The position numbers and the translations under genes are program-made. Shown here piece by piece: positions 17,807 through 26,673 of a stretch of 64,000 nt of DNA (position 1 is its first letter; the number at the start of each line of letters is the position of its first letter). The DNA comes from Pseudaquabacterium terrae (GTDB lineage: Bacteria > Pseudomonadota > Gammaproteobacteria > Burkholderiales > Burkholderiaceae_C). The notes below the pieces were generated by a model. The model was not told where the DNA came from. It ran no database searches and was given only the letters and a program-made list of their open reading frames with translations. The stretch is from NCBI RefSeq assembly GCF_013266755.1, contig NZ_JABRWJ010000004.1, forward strand, positions 186,001 through 250,000. The letters are read 5' to 3'.

Positions 17807-19302
17807 GCGACAGCGCGACGAACAACAAGAGCGAAGAGGCGGACAAGCGCCAGCGCGAGAAGGTCGAACAACTGCTGGCACGGGCGCCGGCGCTGGGCAG
17901 CGGCAGTGTCGTGCTGGCCGATGGCCGGCGCCTCGACTACGGCGTGCGCGCCGCCTTCGTGCCGATCGCGCAAGGCGGCATCGACGCACAGCGCGGCGAG
18001 CTGCAGGCGGCTGTCTTCACGATCGCCTACAGCGTCGCGCCGCAGGACGGCCGGCCGCGGCCGGTGTGCTTCGCGTTCAACGGCGGGCCGGGCTCGAGCT
18101 CGGTGTGGCTGCATTTCGGCGCGCTGGGCCCGAAGCGGGTGCCGATCAACGACGACGGCACCATGCCGCGCGCGCCGTACACGCTGGTCGACAACCCGCT
18201 GACCTGGCTGGAGCACTTCGACCTCGTCTTCATCGACCCGCCGCACACCGGCTACTCGCTGGCGGTCAACGATGCGGCGCGCAAGACGCTGCTGTCCGTC
18301 GACGGCGATGTCGACGCGCTGGCCGAGGCGATGCGCGCCTGGCTGGCCAGCAACGGCCGCTTCGGCGCGGCGCTGTACCTGGCCGGCGAGAGTTACGGCA
18401 CGACGCGCGGCGCGGCGCTGGCCGACAAGATGCTCGACCTCGGCCTGGCCCTCGATGGGGTGATCCTGGTGTCCTGCGCGATGGATCTGCAGACGCTGGT
18501 CTTCGCGCCGCGCAACGACCTGCCGTACGCGCTCTTCCTGCCGGCATTCGCCAACGTCGCGCAGTTCCATGGCCGGCTCAAGGGCTCGCTGGCCGAGTCG
18601 TCGGAATCCGCGCGCAGCGCCGCCGAGGCCTTCGTCGCCGAGGACTACGTCGGGGCGCTGCACCTGGGCGCTCGGCTCGACGGCCGCGCCCGCGCCCGCA
18701 TCGAGAAGCGCGTTGCCGAGCTGACCGGGCTGCCGCCGCAGCTGGTGCAGGAGAAGAACCTGCGCATCAGCGAGCAGACCTTCTTCTTCGAGGCGCTGCG
18801 CGACGAGGGCCGCATCGTCGGCCGGCTCGAAGCCCGCGTCACCGGTCCGATGGCGGCCAGCCGCACGCGCGACTGGGAATTCGACCCCGGCATCGAGGCC
18901 ATCGCCGCGCCCTACACGACCGCGGCGCTGGCCTACTACGCCGCGCTCGGCATCCCCACCGAGACGCGTTACGAGGTGCTGTCGCGCGAGGTCAACCTGG
19001 GCTGGAAGTGGACCCGCGGCAGCGGCCAGGGCATGCACGAGGCCAACGGCTTCACCTGCACCAGCATCGACCTGGGCCGGGCGCTGCGGCGCAATCCGCA
19101 CCTGCGGGTATTCGCGGCCAGCGGGCGCTACGACCTGGGCACGCCGTACTCGGCCTCGGACTGGTCGCTGGCGCAACTCGACGTGCCGGCCGAGGTGATG
19201 GCGCGCGTGACGCACCGTTACTACGACGCCGGCCACATGTTCTACACCCGGCCGGCCGACCTGCAACAGCTGAAAGCGGACCTCGCGTCCTGGCTCGGCT
19301 GA
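17803..19302 (+). CDS. S10-family serine carboxypeptidase-like protein without signal peptide
   Basis: A 499-residue alpha/beta hydrolase of peptidase family S10. The oxyanion segment is NGGPGSSSVWLHFG, the nucleophile is Ser197 in GESYGT, and the Asp and His are near SGRYDLGTP and DAGHMFY. The N-terminus (MSDSATNNKSEEADKRQREK) is hydrophilic with no signal peptide, unlike most characterised S10 enzymes, which are secreted or lysosomal. This implies a cytoplasmic bacterial subgroup. Its ATG overlaps the lyase stop, and it ends the operon, followed by a terminator 180 nt on. Confidence 0.88.
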   Translation: MSDSATNNKSEEADKRQREKVEQLLARAPALGSGSVVLADGRRLDYGVRAAFVPIAQGGIDAQRGELQAAVFTIAYSVAPQDGRPRPVCFAFNGGPGSSSVWLHFGALGPKRVPINDDGTMPRAPYTLVDNPLTWLEHFDLVFIDPPHTGYSLAVNDAARKTLLSVDGDVDALAEAMRAWLASNGRFGAALYLAGESYGTTRGAALADKMLDLGLALDGVILVSCAMDLQTLVFAPRNDLPYALFLPAFANVAQFHGRLKGSLAESSESARSAAEAFVAEDYVGALHLGARLDGRARARIEKRVAELTGLPPQLVQEKNLRISEQTFFFEALRDEGRIVGRLEARVTGPMAASRTRDWEFDPGIEAIAAPYTTAALAYYAALGIPTETRYEVLSREVNLGWKWTRGSGQGMHEANGFTCTSIDLGRALRRNPHLRVFAASGRYDLGTPYSASDWSLAQLDVPAEVMARVTHRYYDAGHMFYTRPADLQQLKADLASWLG

Positions 19303-19483
19303 GTTGGCCGGGGTCCGGTTGACATCCAACAAGCCGTTTGCCGTGGAATCCGACACGGGGTCAAAAGTTCCTCTGGTTTTTCACGGATGCACGCCGGGCC
19401 GTCACAGCGTAGCCTGCGTTCGCTGCTGTGCCGGAACCGATGCTTCCGGCCCTCCAACAGCGGCGAAAGCGATGAGGAGCATT
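19303..19483 (+). other. Non-coding stretch before a terminator
   Basis: About 180 nt with no convincing gene. It contains TTGACA at 19318-19323 but only a poor -10 (TGGAAT) 19 nt later. It ends in the strong terminator at 19484. It is either the 3' tail of the S10 operon or, less likely, a small RNA. Confidence 0.4.
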
Positions 19484-19519
19484 ACCCCTGGTGTGTGACC
19501 GCACCGGGGGTCTTTTTTT
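19484..19519 (+). terminator. Rho-independent terminator
   Basis: ACCCCTGGTG (19484-19493) pairs with CACCGGGGGT (19502-19511) with one internal mismatch, followed by CTTTTTTT. It ends the dioxygenase-lyase-peptidase operon and sits directly against the 3' end of the convergent cupin gene. Confidence 0.88.
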
Positions 19520-19523
19520 GGGG

Positions 19524-20027
19524 CTACAGCAATCGCTGCAGGTCGGGCTGCAGGCGGGCCAGCGCCGCCACCAGCGCGTCATCGTCGCGGCCGAAGCTGA
19601 AATCCGCGAACTCGAAGCCCGGCCCGACGGTGGCGCCGACGTAGGCATGCCCGCCGGCCGGCTCGGCCGCCTGCCACCAGTGCGCCGGCACCACGTGGCG
19701 CGGGCGCGCGCCGTCGCTTCCGACCGGCGCGAGCAGCGTCAGCTCGATCCGGTCGAGCGTCGGCGGCAAGGTCCACAGGCGCAGGCCGGGGCCTTCGAGC
19801 AGGTGCCAGACCTCGTCGGAGGCGACGCGGTGCCAGGCCGAATGCTGGCCCACGGCCAGCAGGAAATCGATGCTGGTCAGCGCGCTGCGCTCGCCGCGGC
19901 CGTCGGGCGTCGCCACACGGGTGCCTGCCCGGTGGAATTCGCGGTACCAGCCGCCCTCGGGATGCGGCTGCAGACCCAGTTCTGCGACGAGCTCGTCCGC
20001 CCGCCGCTGACCGCCGGCACCGCTCAC
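19524..20027 (-). CDS. Cupin superfamily protein, DUF985 type
   Basis: A 167-residue single-domain beta-barrel protein. Typical DUF985 blocks are visible: LGLQPHPEGGWYREFHR near the start, SIDFLLAVGQHSAWHRVASDEVWHLLEG, and VPAHWWQAAEP. The His and Glu residues in these blocks could form a metal site. Function in the family is unknown. It is the last gene of a six-gene minus-strand operon; its ATG overlaps the stop of the diguanylate cyclase (ATGA). Confidence 0.88.
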   Translation of the reverse strand: MSGAGGQRRADELVAELGLQPHPEGGWYREFHRAGTRVATPDGRGERSALTSIDFLLAVGQHSAWHRVASDEVWHLLEGPGLRLWTLPPTLDRIELTLLAPVGSDGARPRHVVPAHWWQAAEPAGGHAYVGATVGPGFEFADFSFGRDDDALVAALARLQPDLQRLL

Positions 20028-21109
20028 TGCAGGATCTCGACCCGGTTGCGTCCGTTGCGCTTGGCCTGGTACAGCGCCGCGTCGGCGTTGTGCACCAGCG
20101 CGGCCGAGCCGGCGCCGGCCAGCGGCACGCTGGCGGCGACACCGATGCTGACGCTGATCGGATAGCCGCCTTCGACGATCGCAGAGAAGTCGGTGCTGGC
20201 GACCGCGCGGCGCATCAGCTCGGCCATCTCGAGCGCGCCGGCGGCGCCGGTGCCCGGCAGCACGACGGCGAATTCCTCGCCGCCGTAGCGCGCCGCCATG
20301 TCGCCGGCGCGGCGCACGTTGTCGCGGATGATGCGCCCGACGCGTGCCAGGAAGCCGTCACCCGTCTGGTGGCCGAACAGATCGTTCAGCGCCTTGAAGT
20401 GGTCGACGTCGATCATCATCAGCGCCAGCGGCGCGCCGTCGCGCAGCGCGCGGTACCACTCCTTCTGCAGCGTGGCGTCGAACTGGCGCCGGTTCGGCAG
20501 GCCGGTCAGCGCATCGGTCGAGGCCAGCGCCGACAGCTCGGCGTTGGCCTGGCCCAGCGCCTCTTCGGCACGCTTGCGCTGCTCGGCATCGCGCAGCGTG
20601 ACGAGGTAGTCGCCGAGGCCGTTGCCCGGCGGCAGCGACGCGACGCGCGCCTCGACCCAGCGCGTGCTGCCGTCGCGGCGCAGCGCGCGGAACAGCTCCG
20701 GCCCGCGGCCGTGCTGCGCGGCCTTCGTGAAATGGCGCGCGATGAACGCGGCCCGCTCCTCGGGCACCACCAGCTCGGCCAGCGTGTGGCCGTGCAGATC
20801 CTGCGGCAGGCAGCCGAGCAGCCCGCTGGTCGCGGGCGAGGCATAACGAATCGCCAGATCGGCATCGACGGCGACGATCAGGTCGGTGGAGTGTTCGGCC
20901 AGCAGCTTGAAGCGGATGTCGGTGTCGGCCGGGCGCGGCATGATCGCGACGCGGCGCCCATCGTTCAAGGTCAGCGTGTGGCTGCGCAGCGAGCCGTGGC
21001 GGTGCAGCTTGTTGCTGATCAGCGCGCGGCCGCCGTGGTCGGTCAGCGCGAAACCCACCCCCTGGCCTTCGAGCAGTTGCGCGAGCGCATGAAAATCTGC
21101 CTCGTTCAA
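20024..21109 (-). CDS. PAS-GGDEF diguanylate cyclase
   Basis: 361 residues. An N-terminal ~90-residue segment (ADFHALAQLLEGQGVGFALTD) is followed by a PAS domain from about residue 80 with PAC region, and a C-terminal GGDEF domain with active site YGGEEF. The product-inhibition site RAGD lies five residues before it, so the enzyme should be active and feedback-controlled. It makes cyclic di-GMP. The likely start is TTG 21109, overlapping the stop of the MFS gene (TTGA); no ATG fits a full N-terminus. Its presence inside an exporter operon is unusual. Confidence 0.88.
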   Translation of the reverse strand: MNEADFHALAQLLEGQGVGFALTDHGGRALISNKLHRHGSLRSHTLTLNDGRRVAIMPRPADTDIRFKLLAEHSTDLIVAVDADLAIRYASPATSGLLGCLPQDLHGHTLAELVVPEERAAFIARHFTKAAQHGRGPELFRALRRDGSTRWVEARVASLPPGNGLGDYLVTLRDAEQRKRAEEALGQANAELSALASTDALTGLPNRRQFDATLQKEWYRALRDGAPLALMMIDVDHFKALNDLFGHQTGDGFLARVGRIIRDNVRRAGDMAARYGGEEFAVVLPGTGAAGALEMAELMRRAVASTDFSAIVEGGYPISVSIGVAASVPLAGAGSAALVHNADAALYQAKRNGRNRVEILQ

Positions 21110-22371
21110 GCCGTGGTCCTCCCCCCAGCAAGCGCAGCATCGTCGCGGACCAGGCGGTCGCGCCGGGCAAGGGCGGGGAACAACCGGATCCACGTCAGCA
21201 CGACCAGCAGCGTGCCGATGCCGCCCGTGACCGCGGATGCTACCGGGCCGAGCCAGGCAGCAACAGCCCCCGACTCGAATTCTCCGAGCTGGTTGCTGGC
21301 GCCGATGAACACCGAATTGACCGCGCTGACGCGGCCGCGCATCGCGTCGGGCGTCTCCAGCTGCACCAGCGTGTGGCGGATGACGACGCTGATCATGTCG
21401 ACGGCGCCCGACACAGCGAGCGCCAGCAACGACAGCCAGAACCAGCGTGACAGCCCGAACGCCACCATCGTGACGCCGTAGGCCGCGACCGCGCCGAGCA
21501 GCCAGGTGCCGCAGCGGCGCTCGATCGGCCAGCGCGCCAGCGCCAGCGACATCACCAGCGCGCCGACCGCCGGCGCGCCGCGCAGCAGGCCCAGCCCGGT
21601 CGGGCCGACGTGCAGGATGTCCTTGGCGAAGATCGGCAGCAGCGCGGTCGCACCGCCGAGCAGCACTGCGAACAGGTCCAGCGCCACCGCGCCCAGGATC
21701 ACCTTGCGTTCGACGATGAAATGCAGCCCGGCGAGCATCGAGCGCATCGACATCGGCTCGCGCGCCAGCACGGCCGGCCGCGGATGCAGCGCGGCGATGG
21801 CCAGCGCCGACAGCGCGAAGCCCGCTGCCGAGACGCCGTAGACGACCTCGGCGCCGGCGCCATACAGCAGGCCGCCCAAGGCCGGGCCGGCGATGATCGC
21901 GCCCTGCAGCGCCGACGACGACAGCGCCAGCGCACGCGGCAGCACCTCGGTGGGCACCAGCTGCGGCAGCAGCGCCTGCGAGGCCGGCATCTGGAACGCC
22001 CGCACGCCGCCGAGCAGCATCGACAGCAGCAGCAGGCTGCCGCGCCCGAGCGCGTGCTGCCACGAGCCGATCGCCAGCAGCAGCGCGACACCGAGCTGCA
22101 CCGCCATCGACGCGGCCAGCACGCGCTTGCGGTCGCTGCGGTCGATCGCGTGGCCGGCCGGCAGCGCCAGCAGCAGCGCCGGCACGAACTGCGCCAGGCC
22201 GATCAGCCCGAGGTCCCAGGCACTGCCGGTCAGGTCGTACATCTGCCAGCCGAGCGCGACCATCATCATCTGGCTCGCCGCGGTGGCCGCGAGCCGCGCC
22301 GACCAGAAGCGGAAGAAGTCGGGCTGGCGCAGCAGGCTCGGGACGTCCGGTGCCGCGGAGCCTGCGCTCAT
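21106..22371 (-). CDS. MFS transporter, EntS-like (enterobactin exporter family)
   Basis: 421 residues with about 12 hydrophobic helices. The motif-A-like loop is GHAIDRSDRKRVL between helices 2 and 3. The N-terminal region (FFRFWSARLAATAASQMMMVALGWQMYDLTGSAWDLGLIGLAQFVPALLLALPAG) is characteristic of the MFS_3/EntS group of small-molecule exporters. The ATG overlaps the stop of the upstream ABC exporter gene and its stop overlaps the start of the diguanylate cyclase. Substrate unknown. Confidence 0.9.
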   Translation of the reverse strand: MSAGSAAPDVPSLLRQPDFFRFWSARLAATAASQMMMVALGWQMYDLTGSAWDLGLIGLAQFVPALLLALPAGHAIDRSDRKRVLAASMAVQLGVALLLAIGSWQHALGRGSLLLLSMLLGGVRAFQMPASQALLPQLVPTEVLPRALALSSSALQGAIIAGPALGGLLYGAGAEVVYGVSAAGFALSALAIAALHPRPAVLAREPMSMRSMLAGLHFIVERKVILGAVALDLFAVLLGGATALLPIFAKDILHVGPTGLGLLRGAPAVGALVMSLALARWPIERRCGTWLLGAVAAYGVTMVAFGLSRWFWLSLLALAVSGAVDMISVVIRHTLVQLETPDAMRGRVSAVNSVFIGASNQLGEFESGAVAAWLGPVASAVTGGIGTLLVVLTWIRLFPALARRDRLVRDDAALAGGRTTA

Positions 22372-24158
22372 TGCTCGTCTTCTTCTTCGTCCAGCGCTTC
22401 CAGCTGCTGCAGCTGCACCAGCCGCTGGTACAACCCACCGTCGATCGCCATCAGCGCGGCATGCCGGCCGCGCTCGGCCAGCCGCCCGTGGTTCAGCACG
22501 ACGATCTCGTCGGCGTCGCGGATCGTCGACAGCCGGTGCGCGATCGCCACCACGGTGACGTGGCCGCGCAGCCCGGCCAGCGCCTGCTGCACCACGCCTT
22601 CCGTCTCACTGTCGATGTGCGAGGTGGCTTCGTCGAGGAACAGGATCTTCGGCTCGCCGGCCAGCGCGCGGGCGATCGCGATCAGCTGCTTCTCGCCGAC
22701 CGACAGCCGCGCGCCGCCTTCGCCGAGTGGCGTGTCGTAGCCGCGTTCGAGGCGGCGGATGAAGCCGTCGGCAAACGCGGCGCGCGCGGCGGCTTCGATC
22801 TCGGCATCCCCGAGGCCGCGCCCCATGTCGATGTTCTCGCGCGCGCTGGCGGCGAGCAGGAACGGCTCCTGCGGCACCAGGCCGACGGCGCGCCGGAACG
22901 CGGCATCGCCGAGCTGGTCGATGGGCTGGCCGTCGATCAGCAGCGCGCCGGGCGTCGCCTCGTAGAAGCGCAGCAGCAGCGACAGCAGCGTGCTCTTGCC
23001 GGAGCCGGTGTGGCCGACGATGCCGACGAAGCTGCCGGCGGCGATCTCCAGGTCGATGCCATGCAGCACCGGGCGCCCAGGCAGGTAGGCGAAGTCCAGC
23101 TGGCGGATGCTGATCGCGCCGTCGCCGACCTCGCCGTGGTCCTGTGCCGGCAGCGTCTCGGCTTCGTCGAGCAGCGTATTGACGCGCGCCGCGGCGACCA
23201 TCGCCTGCTGCAGCTGCGAGAACTGCATCGTGATCTGGATCAGCGGTTCCACGACGCGCGAGATGTAGCTGACGAAGGCGTACAGCACGCCGACCTCGAG
23301 CGCGCTCAAGCCCGCCCCGCTGCGCTGGCTGAAGACCAGGATCACCGCGCCGAGCATCGCGACGTTGAGGAAATCGAGCGCCGGCCGCAGCAGCCAGGCG
23401 TTGGCGCGCAGCTCGTCGTGGCGCGCCGCGTAGTGCGCGGCATTGGTGTCGGCGAACCGGGCGCTAAAAGCCGCGGCCGCGCCGCTGGCCTGGATCACCG
23501 CCATGCCGGCGATCGATTCGGCGGCCTGCGCGTTGAGGTCGCTGCGCAGCGCGCGGCTCCTGGTCACCGCCGGCGCCGACAGCCGCTGGTAGAGCCAGAC
23601 GATGCCGAACACCGCCGGCACCAGCGTCGCCACGATCAGCATCAGCCGCCAGTCGAGCCAGGCCATCATCGCCATCATCCCGGCCAGCGTGATCAGGCTG
23701 TCGAGCATCACGAACAGCACCTGCACGTACAGCGTCTTGACGGCTTCCGTGTCGTTGGTGACGCGGCTGACCAGCTGGCCGGTGATCGCGCGGTCGAAGA
23801 AGTGCATCGGCAGCCGCAGCACGTGGCCGTAGACCGCTTCGCGGATGCGCTGCACCGAGCGCATCGCCAGGCCGGCCAGGCGCACCAGCTGGCCGTAGCG
23901 GATCCCGCTGGCGAGGCAGCCGCTGACCAGCGCACCGCCGAGCAGGCCGGCGATCGCCGGGAGGTCGGCGTTGCGCGGCAGCAGGTAGTGATCGATGAAG
24001 GCCTTGCCGAGCGCCGGGCCGGCGGCTTCGAGCGCGGCGGCCAGCACCAGCCACAGCGAGGCGCGTTTCAGCAGCGCGATCTCGGGCATCGCCGAGCGCA
24101 GCAGCAGCGCCAGCGCGGCACGGCGCTCGTTCTGCGGCGCCGGGTCATTCGGATTCAA
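22368..24158 (-). CDS. ABC exporter half-transporter, MdlB-like
   Basis: About 596 residues: six-helix exporter domain (GPALGKAFIDHYLLP, SRVTNDTEAVKTLY), then an ATPase with Walker A GHTGSGKST, Walker B ILFLDEATS and a non-canonical signature LSVGEKQ in place of LSGGQ. The same change occurs in E. coli MdlB. It pairs with the gene just upstream (24145-25887), overlapping it by 14 nt, as a heterodimer. The start is taken as TTG 24158 because MdlB relatives need the residues before the first in-frame ATG (24089). Confidence 0.88.
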   Translation of the reverse strand: MNPNDPAPQNERRAALALLLRSAMPEIALLKRASLWLVLAAALEAAGPALGKAFIDHYLLPRNADLPAIAGLLGGALVSGCLASGIRYGQLVRLAGLAMRSVQRIREAVYGHVLRLPMHFFDRAITGQLVSRVTNDTEAVKTLYVQVLFVMLDSLITLAGMMAMMAWLDWRLMLIVATLVPAVFGIVWLYQRLSAPAVTRSRALRSDLNAQAAESIAGMAVIQASGAAAAFSARFADTNAAHYAARHDELRANAWLLRPALDFLNVAMLGAVILVFSQRSGAGLSALEVGVLYAFVSYISRVVEPLIQITMQFSQLQQAMVAAARVNTLLDEAETLPAQDHGEVGDGAISIRQLDFAYLPGRPVLHGIDLEIAAGSFVGIVGHTGSGKSTLLSLLLRFYEATPGALLIDGQPIDQLGDAAFRRAVGLVPQEPFLLAASARENIDMGRGLGDAEIEAAARAAFADGFIRRLERGYDTPLGEGGARLSVGEKQLIAIARALAGEPKILFLDEATSHIDSETEGVVQQALAGLRGHVTVVAIAHRLSTIRDADEIVVLNHGRLAERGRHAALMAIDGGLYQRLVQLQQLEALDEEEDEQ

Positions 24159-25887
24159 GCGAGGCCTCCAGTTGCTGCACGCGCCATTGCGTCGCGTACC
24201 AGCCGCCGTGCTCGACCAGCGCGCGATGGCTGCCGCGCTCGGTGACATGGCCGTGGCGCAGCACCACGATCTGGTCGGCGTCCTGCAGCGTCGACAGGCG
24301 GTGGCTGGCGATGATCACCGTGCGGCCGCGGCGCGCCTCGCGCAGCGCGCCGAGGATGCGCGCCTCGGTCTCGGTGTCGACGGCCGACAGCGCATCGTCG
24401 AGCAGCAGCAGCGGCGCATCGGCCAGCAATGCACGGGCGATCGCCACCCGCTGGCGCTGGCCGCCGGACAGCGTGACGCCACGCTCGCCGACGGGCGTGT
24501 CGTAGCCCTGCGGCAGGTGCACGATGTCGTCGTGCACGGCGGCGGCGCGCGCGGCCTGCTCGATCTCGGCCCGGCTCGCGCCGGGGCGCGCCAGCGCGAT
24601 GTTCTCGGCCACGCTGGCCGAGAACAGGAAGGCTTCCTGCGGCACCCAGGCGATGCCGGCGCGCAGCGCGTCGAGCGTGTAATCGGCCAGCGGCACGCCG
24701 CCCCAGCGCAGGCTGCCGGCCTGTGGATGCCACTGGCGCAGCAGCAGCTTCAGCAGCGTGCTCTTGCCCGCGCCGGTCGGGCCGACCAGGCCGAGCGTCG
24801 CGCCCGCGGGCAGGTGCAGCGACACGCCGTCGAGCGCCGGCGCAGCCTGGCCCGGATAGCTGAAGCGGATCTGCTCCGCATCGAGCGCGCCTGGCGTCAG
24901 CGCTGCGACCGTGCCGTGGTCGTCGACGGTCAGCGGCTCGTCGAGCACCGGCTGCAGCCGGGCCCAGGCCGCGCGGCCGCGCTCGATGATCGACAGCACC
25001 CAGCCGGCCGCGAACATCGGCCAGATCAGCTGCCCGAGGTACATGCCGAAGCTCGTCAGCTGGCCGACCGTCATCTCGCCGTGCCACACCAGCCAGCCGC
25101 CGAAGCCGAGCGCGAGCACGACCGCCGCGCTGAGCGTGAAGCCGACGGCCGGCTCGTAGGTCGCTTCCCAGCGCTGCGCCTGGAAGCTGGTGTCGGCGGC
25201 GGTCTGCGCCAGCTCGCCGAAGCGCTGCGCGCTGCGCGCCTCGAGGCCGAGCGCGCGCAGCGTGCGCACGCCGGACAGCGTCTCCTGCACCTGGTCATTC
25301 AGTGCGCCGAAGGCGGTGAGCGCGCTGCGCGACGCGTCGTGCACATGGCGCGAGATCCACCAGAACGACAAGGCCATCGCCGGGAAGGGCAGCAGCACGA
25401 CCAGCCCGAGACGCCAGTCGACGCCGAGCGTCATCGTCGCGACAACCAGGATCAGCGTCAGCGTGCCGTCGAAGCCGGCCAGCATCGCCTCGCCGGCGGC
25501 CATCTCGACGGCATCGACGTCGTTGGTCGCCAGTGCCATCAGGTCGCCGGTGCGGCGGGTCTGGTAGAAGCGCGGGCCCTGCAGCGCCAGGCGCCGGTAC
25601 AGCGCGGTGCGCAGCTCGACGCCCATCTTGTAGGCCGCCGAATACAGCTGCAGCCGCCAGGCGACGCGCAGCCCGTAGATCAGCGCGCCGGCGCCGAGCA
25701 GCAAGCCGAGCTCGCGCCACAGCGCCGCGCCCGAGAGCTGCCGCGCCACCAGGCCATCGACCATCGCGCCGATCTGCCGCGGCAGCCAGACGATCAAGAG
25801 GGCGATGCCGAGCAGCATCAGCCCCGACGCGGCATAGGCGCGCCAGTGGCGGAGCACGAAGCTCCCGACCAGGCGGGACAGCGTCAT
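24145..25887 (-). CDS. ABC exporter half-transporter, MdlA-like
   Basis: 580 residues: transmembrane domain (WLPRQIGAMVDGLV, TGDLMALATNDVDAVEMAAGE) and ATPase with Walker A GPTGAGKST, signature LSGGQRQ and Walker B LLLLDDALSAVDTETE. The residue after the Walker B Asp is Asp instead of the catalytic Glu, as in E. coli MdlA, so the two nucleotide sites of the heterodimer are unequal. It begins one base after the SDR gene stop and is co-transcribed with its partner. The role is probably efflux of lipids or drugs. Confidence 0.9.
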   Translation of the reverse strand: MTLSRLVGSFVLRHWRAYAASGLMLLGIALLIVWLPRQIGAMVDGLVARQLSGAALWRELGLLLGAGALIYGLRVAWRLQLYSAAYKMGVELRTALYRRLALQGPRFYQTRRTGDLMALATNDVDAVEMAAGEAMLAGFDGTLTLILVVATMTLGVDWRLGLVVLLPFPAMALSFWWISRHVHDASRSALTAFGALNDQVQETLSGVRTLRALGLEARSAQRFGELAQTAADTSFQAQRWEATYEPAVGFTLSAAVVLALGFGGWLVWHGEMTVGQLTSFGMYLGQLIWPMFAAGWVLSIIERGRAAWARLQPVLDEPLTVDDHGTVAALTPGALDAEQIRFSYPGQAAPALDGVSLHLPAGATLGLVGPTGAGKSTLLKLLLRQWHPQAGSLRWGGVPLADYTLDALRAGIAWVPQEAFLFSASVAENIALARPGASRAEIEQAARAAAVHDDIVHLPQGYDTPVGERGVTLSGGQRQRVAIARALLADAPLLLLDDALSAVDTETEARILGALREARRGRTVIIASHRLSTLQDADQIVVLRHGHVTERGSHRALVEHGGWYATQWRVQQLEASLESE

Positions 25888-26643
25888 CTAGCTGCGCAGG
25901 TCGGCGATGACTTCGCTGCCGAAGTCGTCGCGCGCGAGGCGCGCCAGCAGCGCTTCGGCGCAGGCATCGGCACTGACCAGCAGGCCGTCGTTCTGCATCT
26001 GGACGAAACGTTCGCGCTCCGGAAAGCGCGAGGGGTCCGCGGCGCGCAGCTCGACCTGCATGTCGGTGTCGATGACGCCCGGCGCCATCGCGACGATGCG
26101 TGCCGGGTTGCCTTCACCGGCCTGCTCGAGCTGCAGTGCGCGGCTGAAGTGGTCCATGCCGGCCTTGGCTGCGCAGTACGCGGCGCTGCCGGCCATCGCA
26201 CGGCGGCCGAGGCCGGACGAGATGTTCAATACGCGGCGCTGGCCGCTCCAGTTCGCCGTCACCTCGAGGAAGGTGGCCGACAGCAGCAGCGCCGCTTCGA
26301 GGCCGACGCGCAATGCGTTCGACAGGGCAGTCAGCGGGACCTGGCCGAGCGGCGCGCCGCCGCCGATCGCCGCCGCGTTGTTGATCAGCGTCGCGCTGGC
26401 GATCGATTGCGCGTCGATGTCGGCGAGCCAGCCGCGCAGCCGCTCGGCCACCGGCAGGGGATTGTTCAGGTCGAGCGGCCATTGCGCGAGCGCGCCGCCT
26501 TCGGTTTCCGCGCGCGCCTGCAGCGCGGGGTTGGCATGGCGCGCGATGCCGAGCACGACGTGCTCCGGCTTGAGCAGCCGGCCCACCAGCGCAGCGCCGA
26601 GGCCACGCGACGAACCGGTCACGATGTAGAGATGGTGTTGCAT
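25888..26643 (-). CDS. Short-chain dehydrogenase/reductase, sepiapterin-reductase-like
   Basis: 251 residues with the Rossmann motif TGSSRGLG, the NNAAAIGG segment, catalytic Ser in NISSGLG and the YCAAK active site. This is a complete NAD(P)-dependent classical SDR. The closest general resemblance is to sepiapterin reductase/benzil reductase types; the substrate cannot be assigned. It is the first gene of the operon that continues through the MdlAB-like exporter, MFS exporter, diguanylate cyclase and cupin. Confidence 0.88.
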   Translation of the reverse strand: MQHHLYIVTGSSRGLGAALVGRLLKPEHVVLGIARHANPALQARAETEGGALAQWPLDLNNPLPVAERLRGWLADIDAQSIASATLINNAAAIGGGAPLGQVPLTALSNALRVGLEAALLLSATFLEVTANWSGQRRVLNISSGLGRRAMAGSAAYCAAKAGMDHFSRALQLEQAGEGNPARIVAMAPGVIDTDMQVELRAADPSRFPERERFVQMQNDGLLVSADACAEALLARLARDDFGSEVIADLRS

Positions 26644-26673
26644 GGCGCGGCAGCATACGCCAGCGACTGAGCG

